Shown here piece after piece: positions 31,303-39,501 of a stretch of 64,000 nt of DNA. The DNA comes from Lactobacillus sp. (GTDB lineage: Bacteria > Bacillota > Bacilli > Lactobacillales > Lactobacillaceae): positions 28,103-92,102 of the forward strand of contig NZ_JAAVAU010000004.1 of assembly GCF_014803895.1 (NCBI RefSeq). Direction: 5' to 3'. Positions within the stretch are counted from its first letter, which is position 1, and each line of letters opens with the position of its first letter. The notes under the pieces are model-generated. The model was given only the letters and a program-made list of their open reading frames with translations. It did no database searches and had not been told where the DNA came from. A program made the translations under genes and the position numbers.

Positions 31303-32451
31303 ATGGCAGAAAAAAAGACTACCGAAACCACAGATCAAGTTACAGCTTCCCAAAAAGGAGCTACCTTAACGCTTGATAAAGTGGTCAAGCAAATTGTTAA
31401 GGAAGTAAAAAAAGATAAACAGATTACTGATACAGAATTTACTGCGCGTTTAATTACGCCTTACCATTTAGAAGGTAAAGCAGTTGACCAACTTGTTCAG
31501 GAATTTGAAGATAACGGTATTTCTATCGTTGATGAAAAAGGTGAGCCTTCTAAATTAGCCTTAAAGAAACAAAAAGACGTTGAAAAGGCTGAATTAAAGG
31601 ATATGTCTGCCCCTTCAAGTGTTCGTATGAATGATCCCGTACGTATGTATTTAAAGGAAATTGGACGAGTTTCTTTATTAAGTGCTGATGAAGAAATTGC
31701 CTTAGCTAAGAGAATCGAAGCAGGCGATGAGGAAGCTAAACAAGAATTGGCTGAAGCTAACTTACGTTTGGTTGTTTCTATTGCTAAGAGATATGTAGGA
31801 CGTGGAATGTCCTTCCTTGATTTAATTCAAGAAGGTAACATGGGGTTGATGAAAGCTGTAGATAAATTTGATTATCGCTTAGGTTTTAAATTTTCAACTT
31901 ATGCTACTTGGTGGATTAGACAGGCGATTACTCGTGCTATTGCTGACCAAGCTAGAACTATCAGAATTCCTGTTCACATGGTTGAAACTATCAATAAGTT
32001 GATTAGAATTCAACGTCAATTACTTCAAGACTTAGGTCGTGAACCAACTCCAGAAGAAATCGGTGCTGAAATGGATATGCCAACTGATAAGGTTCGTGAA
32101 ATCTTAAAGATTGCTCAGGAACCTGTCTCAATGGAAACTCCTATTGGTGAAGAAGATGATTCACACTTAGGTGACTTTATTGAAGATAAAGATGCAACTA
32201 GTCCAGAACAACATGCATCTTATGAGTTGCTAAAAGAGCAATTGGAAGAAGTACTAGATACTTTGACTGACCGTGAAGAAAATGTGTTACGTTTAAGATT
32301 TGGTCTAGATGACGGTCGTACTCGTACTCTTGAAGAAGTTGGTCGTGTATTTGGTGTTACTCGTGAACGTATTAGACAGATTGAAGCTAAAGCTTTACGT
32401 AAACTTCGTCATCCTAGTCGTTCTAACCAATTGAAAGACTTTTTAGATTAG
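31303..32451 (+). CDS. rpoD: Principal RNA polymerase sigma factor (sigma-70/SigA)
   Basis: Primary sigma factor of 382 aa. Regions 1.2 to 4.2 are present: [51 protein letters not shown] and the region 4 helix-turn-helix [29 protein letters not shown] precedes the ATG, 14 nt after dnaG. Confidence 0.98.
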   Translation: MAEKKTTETTDQVTASQKGATLTLDKVVKQIVKEVKKDKQITDTEFTARLITPYHLEGKAVDQLVQEFEDNGISIVDEKGEPSKLALKKQKDVEKAELKDMSAPSSVRMNDPVRMYLKEIGRVSLLSADEEIALAKRIEAGDEEAKQELAEANLRLVVSIAKRYVGRGMSFLDLIQEGNMGLMKAVDKFDYRLGFKFSTYATWWIRQAITRAIADQARTIRIPVHMVETINKLIRIQRQLLQDLGREPTPEEIGAEMDMPTDKVREILKIAQEPVSMETPIGEEDDSHLGDFIEDKDATSPEQHASYELLKEQLEEVLDTLTDREENVLRLRFGLDDGRTRTLEEVGRVFGVTRERIRQIEAKALRKLRHPSRSNQLKDFLD

Positions 32452-32461
32452 TTGTAAATTT

Positions 32462-32502
32462 AAACGAGTTCTTTTTGTAAAAGCAGAGAGAACTCGTTTT
32501 TA
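32462..32502 (+). terminator. Terminator after rpoD
   Basis: AAACGAGTTCT / AGAACTCGTTT 11-bp stem with a 16-nt loop and a T-run. Confidence 0.88.
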
Positions 32503-32534
32503 TTATGCTAAAATTTTTATAAGGAGTGATTATT

Positions 32535-33215
32535 TTGGAAGAAAGATTAACTCAATTAGCATTAATGGTTGATAAAGATGCACGAGTTGCAGATATTGGA
32601 ACTGACCATGCTTACTTGCCAATTGAATTAGTGAATACGGGAAAGATTAATTTCGCAATTGCAAGTGATGTGGCTAAAGGTCCACTTCAAAATGCTAAAA
32701 AAGATATTGAGCAAGCGGGCTTACAAGATAAAATTTCTGCTAGATTAGGCTCTGGTTTAGTAACAATAAAAACAGAAGACAAAATTGATACTGTAGTTAT
32801 TGCTGGAATGGGCGGTAAATTAATGGTGGATCTTTTGCAAGAAGCTAAACAAAGGGGAAATTTATATCCTACTTTGATTTTAGAACCTAATATTGGTGAA
32901 CCTAATGTAAGAAAATGGCTTGAAGAGAATAATTATCAAATAGTTCAAGAAAAAATTATTGAAGTTGCTGGTCATATATATGAATTGATTAAGGCAACTC
33001 ATGGCAATAAAAAATATAAACTAACTTTGAAAGAAATCAATTTTGGACCTCTCTTATTGCAAGAAAAATCAAGAGTTTTCTGTAAAAAATGGCATAATCA
33101 ATTATCATATCAAACAAACTTGATCGATAATTTAAATAGGGCTAAGAATAAGGATATTAGCAAAATTAAACAAACAGAAAACTTAATTGAAATGATTAAG
33201 GAGGTGCTTGCATAA
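32535..33215 (+). CDS. trmK: tRNA (adenine(22)-N1)-methyltransferase
   Basis: TrmK family methyltransferase of about 226 aa with the SAM-binding VADIGTDHAYLPIELV and VVIAGMGGKLM. It methylates A22 of some tRNAs. The TTG at 32535 is preferred because AAGGAGTG at 32521-32528 lies 6 nt upstream; an in-frame GTG at 32526 sits inside that RBS. The next gene starts directly at its stop. Confidence 0.9.
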   Translation: MEERLTQLALMVDKDARVADIGTDHAYLPIELVNTGKINFAIASDVAKGPLQNAKKDIEQAGLQDKISARLGSGLVTIKTEDKIDTVVIAGMGGKLMVDLLQEAKQRGNLYPTLILEPNIGEPNVRKWLEENNYQIVQEKIIEVAGHIYELIKATHGNKKYKLTLKEINFGPLLLQEKSRVFCKKWHNQLSYQTNLIDNLNRAKNKDISKIKQTENLIEMIKEVLA

Positions 33216-34013
33216 ATGACACAAGTTAGAGAAATAGTTGAACGTTTAAATCAAGATTTTCCAGAAGAAATTGCTAGTAAGGGAGATCCTGTAGGAATAC
33301 AGATTGGGTCACTTGACCAAGAAACTACTAGAGTGATGACTACTTTGGATGTTCGTCCTGAAGTGGTAGAAGAAGCAGTAGAAAAGAGCGTCGACTTTAT
33401 TGTTAGTCATCATCCGGTTATGTTTCGTCCAGCTAAGAACTTAGATTTTTCTGATCCACAAAATGCAATGTACGCTAATATTATCAAAAATGGAATTACG
33501 GTATATTCTATCCATACTAATTCAGATAAAGCCCAAGATGGTTCATCTGATTGGGAAGCAGAAGAATTGGGTCTCCAAGATATTAGGCCTTTTGCATTAG
33601 ATGAAGATGGAATTGCTATTGGTCGCAAGGGTCGGTTACCTAAGCCAATGAGCGCATATGATTTTGCTTATTATGTTAAAGATAAGATGAAGATTAAGAT
33701 GGCACGTTTAATCACTGCAAGCAATGATAAGGAAATCGCGACAGTAGGTTTCATTTGTGGAGATGGTGGTAAATTTTGGCGTCACGCACTTACTGATAAG
33801 CTCGATGCGTTTATTACCGGTGATGTATACTATCATGTAGGACATGATATAGTTTCCTCTGGGTTAACTGTGGTTGATCCAGGACATTATACAGAAAAGT
33901 TATTTAAGTATAAGGTAGCTGATAGATTAAAGAAGTGGAGTAAAGAAAATAATTGGAATATTCCGGTAGAAATTTCTGAAGTATCAACTAATCCATTTCA
34001 AGATTTATTTTAA
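33216..34013 (+). CDS. Nif3-like dinuclear metal center protein (YqfO/DUF34)
   Basis: Nif3/DUF34 protein of 265 aa with metal ligands in FIVSHHPVMF and late GDGGKFW...VGHDIVSSGL. The trmK-nif3 pair is conserved in Firmicutes. It is often named GTP cyclohydrolase I type 2, a name weakly supported. This is the short form without the central PII-like insert. RBS AAGGAGGTG. Confidence 0.92.
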   Translation: MTQVREIVERLNQDFPEEIASKGDPVGIQIGSLDQETTRVMTTLDVRPEVVEEAVEKSVDFIVSHHPVMFRPAKNLDFSDPQNAMYANIIKNGITVYSIHTNSDKAQDGSSDWEAEELGLQDIRPFALDEDGIAIGRKGRLPKPMSAYDFAYYVKDKMKIKMARLITASNDKEIATVGFICGDGGKFWRHALTDKLDAFITGDVYYHVGHDIVSSGLTVVDPGHYTEKLFKYKVADRLKKWSKENNWNIPVEISEVSTNPFQDLF

Positions 34014-34028
34014 TTAAAGGAGAAAATA

Positions 34029-35273
34029 ATGACTGAATATCCAACACTTTTACCTCGTTTTTTAAAGTACGTAAAGGTTAATTCAAGATCTGATGAAAGT
34101 AGTGCTCGTATTCCTTCTACGGAGAGAGAAGAAAAGTTTCAAAAAGAAGTAATCATGAAGGAGTTAGAGGAATTAGGTTTGGAAGATGTTCACTATAATT
34201 CAAAAAGTGGATGTGTAATTGCTACTATTCCGTCTAATCTTGATTATGATGTGCCAGTATTTGGCTTACTTGCACATTGTGATACTGCAGATTTTAATTC
34301 TGAGAATGTTAAGCCTCAAATTACTGAAAATTATGACGGAAAGTCTAAAATTCAATTAGGTGATACTGAATTTTATCTTGATCCTGAGGTATTTCCACAT
34401 TTAAAAAACTATAAAGGTCAAACTATCATTTCTGCATCTGGTGACACTTTATTAGGTGGAGATGATAAGTGTGGTATTTCTGAATTAATAACTTTTGCAG
34501 AATACTTAATGAACCATCCAGAAGAAAAGCATGGAAAAATTCGTTTAGCTTTTACTCCTGATGAAGAAATTGGTACTGGAGCAAGTCACTTTGATGTAGA
34601 AGAATTTGGAGCAGACTTTGCGTATACTGTTGATGGTGAAGCACCAGGTAAACTTGATTGGGGTACTTTTTCAGCTGCACAATTTAGTTTAGACATTCAA
34701 GGGGTTAATGTTCACCCTGCAGTGGCTAAAGGACAAATGATTAATGCTATTCAAGTAGGGATTGATTTTCAAAATAAGTTACCAAAAAGTGAAGTTCCAG
34801 AGAAAACAGATGGTAGAGATGGATTTTTCCACTTAATGAATTTTAATGGTACTGTTGATAATGCCCATCTGGATTATATTATTCGTGACTTTGAACGTGA
34901 TGGACTAGAAGCAAGAAAGAATCTTGTAAAATCTATTGTTAAAGAAATGAATGATAAGTTTGGTGTTGAACGAATTAAGTTAAAAATGTGGGATCAATAC
35001 TATAATATGGCGGATGAACTTAAAAAGCATATGGAAATAGTCGACTTGGCTAGGGATGCTTATAAGTCTGTAGGCTTAACTGTAAATGAAGAGCCGGTTC
35101 GTGGTGGTACTGATGGCTCACAATTAACTTATATGGGTTTACCTTGTCCTAATTTATTTGCCGGTGAAGAAAACATGCATGGTAGATACGAGTATACCGT
35201 CTTACAGTCTATGTGGTTGGCCGTTGATGTTTTACGTGAAATCAACCGCTTGAATGTGGAAAGAAATAAGTAA
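34029..35273 (+). CDS. pepT: Peptidase T (tripeptide aminopeptidase)
   Basis: M20 zinc peptidase of 414 aa. Metal and catalytic motifs: LLAHCDTAD, GGDDKCGIS, TPDEEIGTG, VDGEAPG and the C-terminal GGTDGSQLTYMGLPCPNLFAG. It removes N-terminal residues from tripeptides in the cytoplasm. It is the last host gene before the prophage. Confidence 0.96.
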   Translation: MTEYPTLLPRFLKYVKVNSRSDESSARIPSTEREEKFQKEVIMKELEELGLEDVHYNSKSGCVIATIPSNLDYDVPVFGLLAHCDTADFNSENVKPQITENYDGKSKIQLGDTEFYLDPEVFPHLKNYKGQTIISASGDTLLGGDDKCGISELITFAEYLMNHPEEKHGKIRLAFTPDEEIGTGASHFDVEEFGADFAYTVDGEAPGKLDWGTFSAAQFSLDIQGVNVHPAVAKGQMINAIQVGIDFQNKLPKSEVPEKTDGRDGFFHLMNFNGTVDNAHLDYIIRDFERDGLEARKNLVKSIVKEMNDKFGVERIKLKMWDQYYNMADELKKHMEIVDLARDAYKSVGLTVNEEPVRGGTDGSQLTYMGLPCPNLFAGEENMHGRYEYTVLQSMWLAVDVLREINRLNVERNK

Positions 35274-35287
35274 TATTAGGCTTTCAT

Positions 35288-35323
35288 GAGGTTGTCTCTA
35301 TATTAGAGATAGCCTCTTTTTTT
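35288..35323 (+). terminator. Terminator after pepT
   Basis: GAGGTTGTCTC / GAGATAGCCTC stem followed by seven T. Confidence 0.88.
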
Positions 35324-35358
35324 ATTTATTTAATTTTAATCTTTCATTAGATTTCACA

Positions 35359-35379
35359 TTTGGAGACACTTTGGAGACA
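35359..35379. repeat. Tandem TTTGGAGACA repeat at the prophage left boundary
   Basis: Two copies of TTTGGAGACA (35359-35368 and 35370-35379) lie between the pepT terminator and the stop codon end of int. It is a candidate attachment-core or integrase arm site. The matching right att site is outside the window, so the exact boundary is open. Confidence 0.4.
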
Positions 35380-35381
35380 GA

Positions 35382-36587
35382 CTAGCCAAAATTTTGAATA
35401 GATTCATCAAATTTATTTTGAGTTTTCTTAGTGATATGCAAATAAATTTTTCTAGTAATTTCGGAATCATAATGCCCAACTCTTTTTGAAATTAGATTTA
35501 GTGAATAACCTTCTTCAGCTAATTTTGAAATATGGGTGTGTCTGAAAATGTGTGTTCCGAATTTACGCAAACCAAACTTTTTTTGCATCCTTATTAAAAA
35601 GTAGTAAGCATTATGTGGATTAAATGGACCTTTTTTGTAGTGAGAATAAAACAAAAATTCTGTGGGGTTATTTTCATCACTAATAGCACGTTGATAGATT
35701 TCCACAGCTTTACGTGGAAGGGAAACATTTCTCATCCCGGCAATAGTTTTAGTAATTTCTTGTTTAATCCAGCCTTTTTCTTCAGTTTCTATCATCGTTC
35801 CATGAACTTTAGCATAGTATATACCATTTTCTTGAAAAATGTCCTCAGGGGTCAAAGAAACGGCTTCACCAATTCGCATGCCAGTTAGGTATAACCAGTA
35901 AAATAGATCATAATAATCCAGTCTATGTTTAAGCTGGCATATGTCCAAAACAGTTTTAAGCTCATTATCACTTAAGTAGTAATTCTCAAATCTAGCCCTT
36001 TTAGCGGCTTTTTCATCTTTTAAGTTAAGTGATACCTTGGTTAACGGATTATCGCTTAGATAGCCAAATTTTAAACCATACTTAAATAGGGCACTTAAGG
36101 CTGTCCTATATCCAGTAACAGATGAATTTGCTAAGTTTTTCTTATAAAGTAAATCATCTAAGTACCGATTTAACTGTACTGAAGTAATCGTACTAACAAC
36201 TTGCTTACCAAAAGTTCTGTTCATAACCCCATAAAGGGCGGAACGACTTTTAAAAGTGGAGTTTCTTACCTGCGTTTTCTTCATGTACGCAATAAATTGC
36301 TCAGTTAATTTTTCAAACGTTATCTTTTTAATAGGGGCTGTTTTGATTTCGGCTAAAATTTCAGCTTTCAATGCTTCCACAATTTCATTGCGAGCCTTAG
36401 CGGTGTCCTTAGGCAATTTCTTGGACTTACTTCTTACGCCTAAGAAACTGGGGTCAGTATAACGCACGGAAATGCGTTTAGTACCATTTTCTCGCTTAAA
36501 AACTTGCGGTGTGCGGAATTTAACCACTCTAATCAAAACCTTCCTAAAAGCCCACAAGTTAGATTTGTGGGTGAGTGCAGTAACCAA
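35382..36587 (-). CDS. int: Phage tyrosine integrase
   Basis: Tyrosine recombinase of about 401 aa. The catalytic set is visible: Arg in LTGMRIGEAVSL, His-x-x-Arg in HIFRHTHISKLAEEG, His in KRVGHYDSE and Tyr in TRKIYLHI. An N-terminal AP2-like arm-binding segment and SAM-like core-binding domain precede it. TTG at 36587 is chosen because AAGGAGGTG ends just before it; the frame stays open further up to 36656. A GTG nearer the conserved start (KFRTPQVF) is an alternative. It lies beside pepT, typical of the left prophage end. Confidence 0.92.
   Translation of the reverse strand: MVTALTHKSNLWAFRKVLIRVVKFRTPQVFKRENGTKRISVRYTDPSFLGVRSKSKKLPKDTAKARNEIVEALKAEILAEIKTAPIKKITFEKLTEQFIAYMKKTQVRNSTFKSRSALYGVMNRTFGKQVVSTITSVQLNRYLDDLLYKKNLANSSVTGYRTALSALFKYGLKFGYLSDNPLTKVSLNLKDEKAAKRARFENYYLSDNELKTVLDICQLKHRLDYYDLFYWLYLTGMRIGEAVSLTPEDIFQENGIYYAKVHGTMIETEEKGWIKQEITKTIAGMRNVSLPRKAVEIYQRAISDENNPTEFLFYSHYKKGPFNPHNAYYFLIRMQKKFGLRKFGTHIFRHTHISKLAEEGYSLNLISKRVGHYDSEITRKIYLHITKKTQNKFDESIQNFG
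36551..36571 (-). promoter_or_regulatory. Stem-loop at the 5' end of the int message
   Basis: CCCACAA/TTGTGGG, a perfect 7-bp inverted repeat with a 7-nt loop. It sits between the strong RBS/TTG start and the conserved part of int; downstream on the minus strand a short GGGCTTTT follows. It could attenuate int expression. Confidence 0.45.
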
Positions 36588-36604
36588 ATCACCTCCTTTC
36601 ATTA

Positions 36605-36875
36605 ACGTGACACTTGTGTGATGCTTTTTGACGCTTTTTGACACTATTTGTGACACTAGACAAAGCTATGTGGCTGTAAGAGTCAAGAGTACTTTTTATA
36701 TCTCTGTGATACTTTACCCTTTATAAATATATATATAAATAAAAAGAAAATAAATATAGGGAAAGGATGTAAAAATGAAGCTTCACACCCTAAAAAATAG
36801 CACTAAACCCTTGATGTATCAGCATTCTTAACTGCCACAGAACCGTCACAAAAACCATCACATTCTATCACAAAA
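36605..36875. repeat. Phased inverted-arm element 1 (upstream of int)
   Basis: Left arm: GA of GTGA/TGTGA/TTTTGA sites at 36609, 36620, 36630, 36640 and 36652. Core: AT-rich, ATATATATAT near 36727. Right arm: CACA at 36836, 36847, 36859 and 36869, mostly as TCACA. Sites are 10-12 bp apart, inverted between arms. Inner copies lie at 36708 (TGTGA) and 36784 (CACA). It occupies the region between int and the lipoprotein gene. No convincing protein is encoded, only an 18-codon ORF at 36775-36831. Confidence 0.7.
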
Positions 36876-36900
36876 ATAGCCTCGCAAATTAATGCGGGGC
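36873..36900 (-). terminator. Terminator of the leftward lipoprotein gene
   Basis: GCCTCGCA / TGCGGGGC stem with one G-U pair; on the minus strand it is followed by CTATTTTTG. Confidence 0.75.
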
Positions 36901-36908
36901 TTTTTAAT

Positions 36909-37427
36909 TTATTCTTTAACGGATACTTTAAATTTAGCTGGTTTAGTACCTACAGATAAAAACGGTTCAAATTGAAGTTCAAAAGTTCCTAGTTCATCGG
37001 TACCGAACCCTGTAACTACGTCTGCTTCTTTACCAGGTGCGATAGTATCGAGCGTGGTATTTTGCACAGGGTAGCTTTCCAGTTTGCTGTTGTTAGGACC
37101 ATATGCGTCTAAATCAGTACCAATTGTTAAATCCTTATCAGTACTATTATTTTTAACATGATAGTGAACTTCAACTACATATTTAGGGTTAGAATCCTCA
37201 AATTCATTTCTGTAAGTTGTGGTTTTAACTGAAGTGAGCGTATAGGTAGCTTTACCAACCTTTACAGTATTGCCAATTTTATGGAATTCAGTTGTTTTCT
37301 TTTTAACCACCTTTGAGGATGTTTTGCTGCTCGCTGTATCTTTATTCGATTCACTTCCACAAGCTGTAGTACCAAGACCAAGTAAGATTAAAGTGCTTGC
37401 TGCAAAAATTAGGCTTTTCTTTTTCAT
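36909..37427 (-). CDS. Prophage lipoprotein, DUF4352-like
   Basis: Lipoprotein of 172 aa. The N-terminal signal ends in a lipobox, GTTAC-GSES, with Cys23. A Lys/Ser/Thr-rich linker (about 25-50) leads to a beta-rich domain with VEVHYHVKNNSTDKDLTIG and a FELQFEP-type end, as in DUF4352/DUF5067 immunoglobulin-like domains. It is transcribed leftward in the lysogeny module between int and the repressor. This place is used in other phages for lysogenic-conversion or superinfection-exclusion lipoproteins (for example Ltp of phage TP-J34, a different domain). Function here is inference. Confidence 0.8.
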   Translation of the reverse strand: MKKKSLIFAASTLILLGLGTTACGSESNKDTASSKTSSKVVKKKTTEFHKIGNTVKVGKATYTLTSVKTTTYRNEFEDSNPKYVVEVHYHVKNNSTDKDLTIGTDLDAYGPNNSKLESYPVQNTTLDTIAPGKEADVVTGFGTDELGTFELQFEPFLSVGTKPAKFKVSVKE

Positions 37428-37506
37428 AGTAAACTCCTTTTATATTCGTTCTTTATAATTAAGAGTTTACTAATAATATAAGAAAGAAAGCAGTATTTTC
37501 TGTGAA

Positions 37507-37920
37507 TTATGCTATTTCTTCAAATAAATAATAAACATCGTGAGGAATACCAAAAACATGTGCAAAATCGTAATAATTATAAAAGTAAATATCTTTTTTA
37601 TTGCAGTACTCAATGAGTAAATGTAAAGCAAAAATATTAGCATCATGTTCCATGCGTAATGCATTTGCAGGGCTAGTATCGAATAGAAATCGCTCGTGAT
37701 TAAGCATCATATGACCAAGCTCATGTGCAAACATAAAAGGAATTTCAGTACGTGGTAGCCAATTGGCATTAAGTATAGTTAACCCGTATTCAGGATATGA
37801 AGCAGATGGAGCATCTGAAGGAACATCTCGTACTGCTTCTACTCCTATGCCGTGATCAAACGCATAATTCATTAAAAACTTAATTAGTTCATTGTAATTT
37901 TGTTTATTATTTTCATTCAT
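37507..37920 (-). CDS. ImmA/IrrE-type metalloprotease
   Basis: Zinc peptidase-like protein of 137 aa with HExxH in FAHELGHMMLNHE. In ICEBs1 and many prophages ImmA cleaves the adjacent CI-like repressor on induction. ATG at 37920 (MNENNKQN) is chosen; the frame extends to 37998, but that part lies inside the repressor gene. It overlaps the repressor end by 8 bases, so the two are coupled. Confidence 0.88.
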   Translation of the reverse strand: MNENNKQNYNELIKFLMNYAFDHGIGVEAVRDVPSDAPSASYPEYGLTILNANWLPRTEIPFMFAHELGHMMLNHERFLFDTSPANALRMEHDANIFALHLLIEYCNKKDIYFYNYYDFAHVFGIPHDVYYLFEEIA

Positions 37921-38254
37921 TTGAGTTACTTCTTTTAGGTATATTGTGTTGTTTAGCATAGGTTTCTGCAATTGATCGATACATTGCGTTAACATCATCA
38001 GAAATTATGCCTTTATAGGGTAAACCTAAATCTTCATAAGTCGTAGGTGTAGAGTTCTCCTTTTCTCTACCTAATAAGTAATCAGTACTTACATTAAAAT
38101 AATTAGCTACTTTTTCCACCTTATCTATAGAAGGATTGCTACTTTTCCATGTGGATATGATGCCGTTAGAAAAGTTTAATTCTCTTTCAAGCTGTGCCAA
38201 ACTAATTTTTTTCTCGTTTGCTAAGTCCTTGATACGACTGTATAAAATCGCCAT
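37913..38254 (-). CDS. CI-like phage repressor
   Basis: Protein of 113 aa: N-terminal XRE helix-turn-helix (LAQLERELNFSNGIISTWKSSNPSIDKVEKVANYFNVS, residues ~18-56) and a short C-terminal tail, without an S24 peptidase domain. This form fits control by the neighbouring ImmA protease rather than RecA-stimulated self-cleavage. GGAGG lies 9 nt before the ATG at 38254. It is divergent from the Cro-like gene. Confidence 0.9.
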   Translation of the reverse strand: MAILYSRIKDLANEKKISLAQLERELNFSNGIISTWKSSNPSIDKVEKVANYFNVSTDYLLGREKENSTPTTYEDLGLPYKGIISDDVNAMYRSIAETYAKQHNIPKRSNSNE

Positions 38255-38484
38255 TTTCCAAAACCTCCGAAAATTTTATATAATTTGTACTTGCCTTAGA
38301 AGATTTTCGGTGTTACTATATAAATGTACTTGAGAGGTACAGAAAAAAATCGATTTCTGAAAACACCAAAACCCTTGTCAGGCTTATTTTTTATACTCTA
38401 ATAATAGAATATTTTCTAATTTTAGTCAATTTAAATGAGCTTTGAGGGTCGAAAATTTTCAGAGATATAGAAACAGGTGAAAAA
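38255..38484. promoter_or_regulatory. Genetic switch region with candidate operators
   Basis: The 230 bp between repressor and cro. Related sequences: CCGAAAATTTT at 38267-38277, ATTTTCGG at 38303-38310 (inverted), CGATTTCTGAAAAC at 38351-38364, and CGAAAATTTTC at 38450-38460, which holds the palindrome GAAAATTTTC. TGTACTTG occurs twice (38286 and 38325). A leftward -10 TATATAAAAT-like sequence (reverse strand) lies near 38275-38284. Confidence 0.6.
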
Positions 38485-38685
38485 ATGTCAATTTATTCTG
38501 AAATTAAAACCATTGCTAAAAAACAAGGAAAATCTATTTCACAAATAGAAAAAGATCTAAACTTTTCAAATGGACTCATTGGTAAGTGGAATAAAGCTAT
38601 TCCACGTGCCGATAAGCTTCAGGCTGTAGCTAACTACTTAGGAGTTACCCCACAGTACTTAATGGACTTAGCAGAAAGGAAGTAA
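38485..38685 (+). CDS. Cro-like XRE regulator
   Basis: Protein of 66 aa consisting of one HTH_3 domain. Its recognition region (ISQIEKDLNFSNGLIGKWNK) is clearly related to that of the divergent repressor (LAQLERELNFSNGIISTWKS), so the two likely bind the same operators. It is the first gene of the rightward early operon. Confidence 0.85.
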   Translation: MSIYSEIKTIAKKQGKSISQIEKDLNFSNGLIGKWNKAIPRADKLQAVANYLGVTPQYLMDLAERK

Positions 38686-38688
38686 AAC

Positions 38689-39066
38689 ATGAAAAATATT
38701 CAATTATTTAACTTCGAAGGAAATCAAGTTAGAACGGTTTTAATTGACGAAGCACCTTATTTCATTGGAAATGATGTTTCAAAAATTCTTGGTTATTCGA
38801 ACTATAGAAATGCAATTTCAAATCATGTTGATGAGGAAGACAAGCTGCGTACTCAAATCAAGTACGCAGGTCAAAACAGAGAAGTAACAGTCATCAATGA
38901 ATCGGGCTTGTACAGCTTAATTCTTTCAAGCAAAATGCCAAACGCCAAAAAATTCAAGTGTTGGGTAACATCGGAAGTCCTACCATCAATCAGAAAGCAC
39001 GGGGCTTACATGACACCGGAAAAGATTGAAGAAGCTTTACTAAATCCAGATACAATCATTAATTAA
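38689..39066 (+). CDS. Antirepressor N-terminal fragment (BRO-N domain), truncated by TAA
   Basis: BRO-N domain of 125 aa: FNFEGNQVRTVLIDEAPYFIGNDVSKILGY and SGLYSLILSSKMPNAKKFKCWVTSEVLPSIRKHG. Reading stops at TAA 39064-39066 after NPDTIIN. The same frame continues with AKQLKSEREGRLIAEQK into the KilA-C domain, so this looks like one antirepressor gene cut by a single nonsense codon (for example TTA to TAA). The N-terminal piece could still bind DNA or interfere. Confidence 0.85.
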   Translation: MKNIQLFNFEGNQVRTVLIDEAPYFIGNDVSKILGYSNYRNAISNHVDEEDKLRTQIKYAGQNREVTVINESGLYSLILSSKMPNAKKFKCWVTSEVLPSIRKHGAYMTPEKIEEALLNPDTIIN

Positions 39067-39099
39067 GCAAAACAGCTAAAGAGTGAGCGTGAAGGAAGA

Positions 39100-39501
39100 T
39101 TGATTGCAGAACAGAAAGTTAATGAATTAACTCCTAAAGCTACTTATTACGACAAGGTTTTAGCGGATAAATCCTTAGTAACGATTTCGATTATCGCTAA
39201 AGATTACGGAATGAGTGGTCGTGCAATGAATAAGAAACTGCATGATTTGGGAGTCATTTACAAGCAAGGTCAAACTTGGCTGTTATATGCAAAATACCAA
39301 AAGACCGGCTGGACTCATTCAGAAACAGTAATGGTTAAGAAGAAGGACGGTACTGAAAAAGCAGTTCTAAATACTAAGTGGACTCAAAAAGGAAGATTAC
39401 GGTTATACGAACTGCTTAAGAACAATGATATTTTGCCACTAATTGAGCGTGAGGTTGTGGTGTTCCAAAAGTTGTTGCAGATTTTGTGGAAATGGATTTA
39501 G
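39100..39501 (+). CDS. Antirepressor C-terminal fragment (KilA-C/ANT domain)
   Basis: Piece of 133 aa in the same frame as the BRO-N fragment. The KilA-C domain is visible: KATYYDKVLADKSLVTISIIAKDYGMSGRAMNKKLHDLGVIYKQG. A TTG at 39100 with GAAGGAAG just upstream might allow re-initiation, so two separate polypeptides are possible. The last ~15 residues (VVVFQKLLQILWKWI) are unlike the family. Confidence 0.75.
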   Translation: MIAEQKVNELTPKATYYDKVLADKSLVTISIIAKDYGMSGRAMNKKLHDLGVIYKQGQTWLLYAKYQKTGWTHSETVMVKKKDGTEKAVLNTKWTQKGRLRLYELLKNNDILPLIEREVVVFQKLLQILWKWI

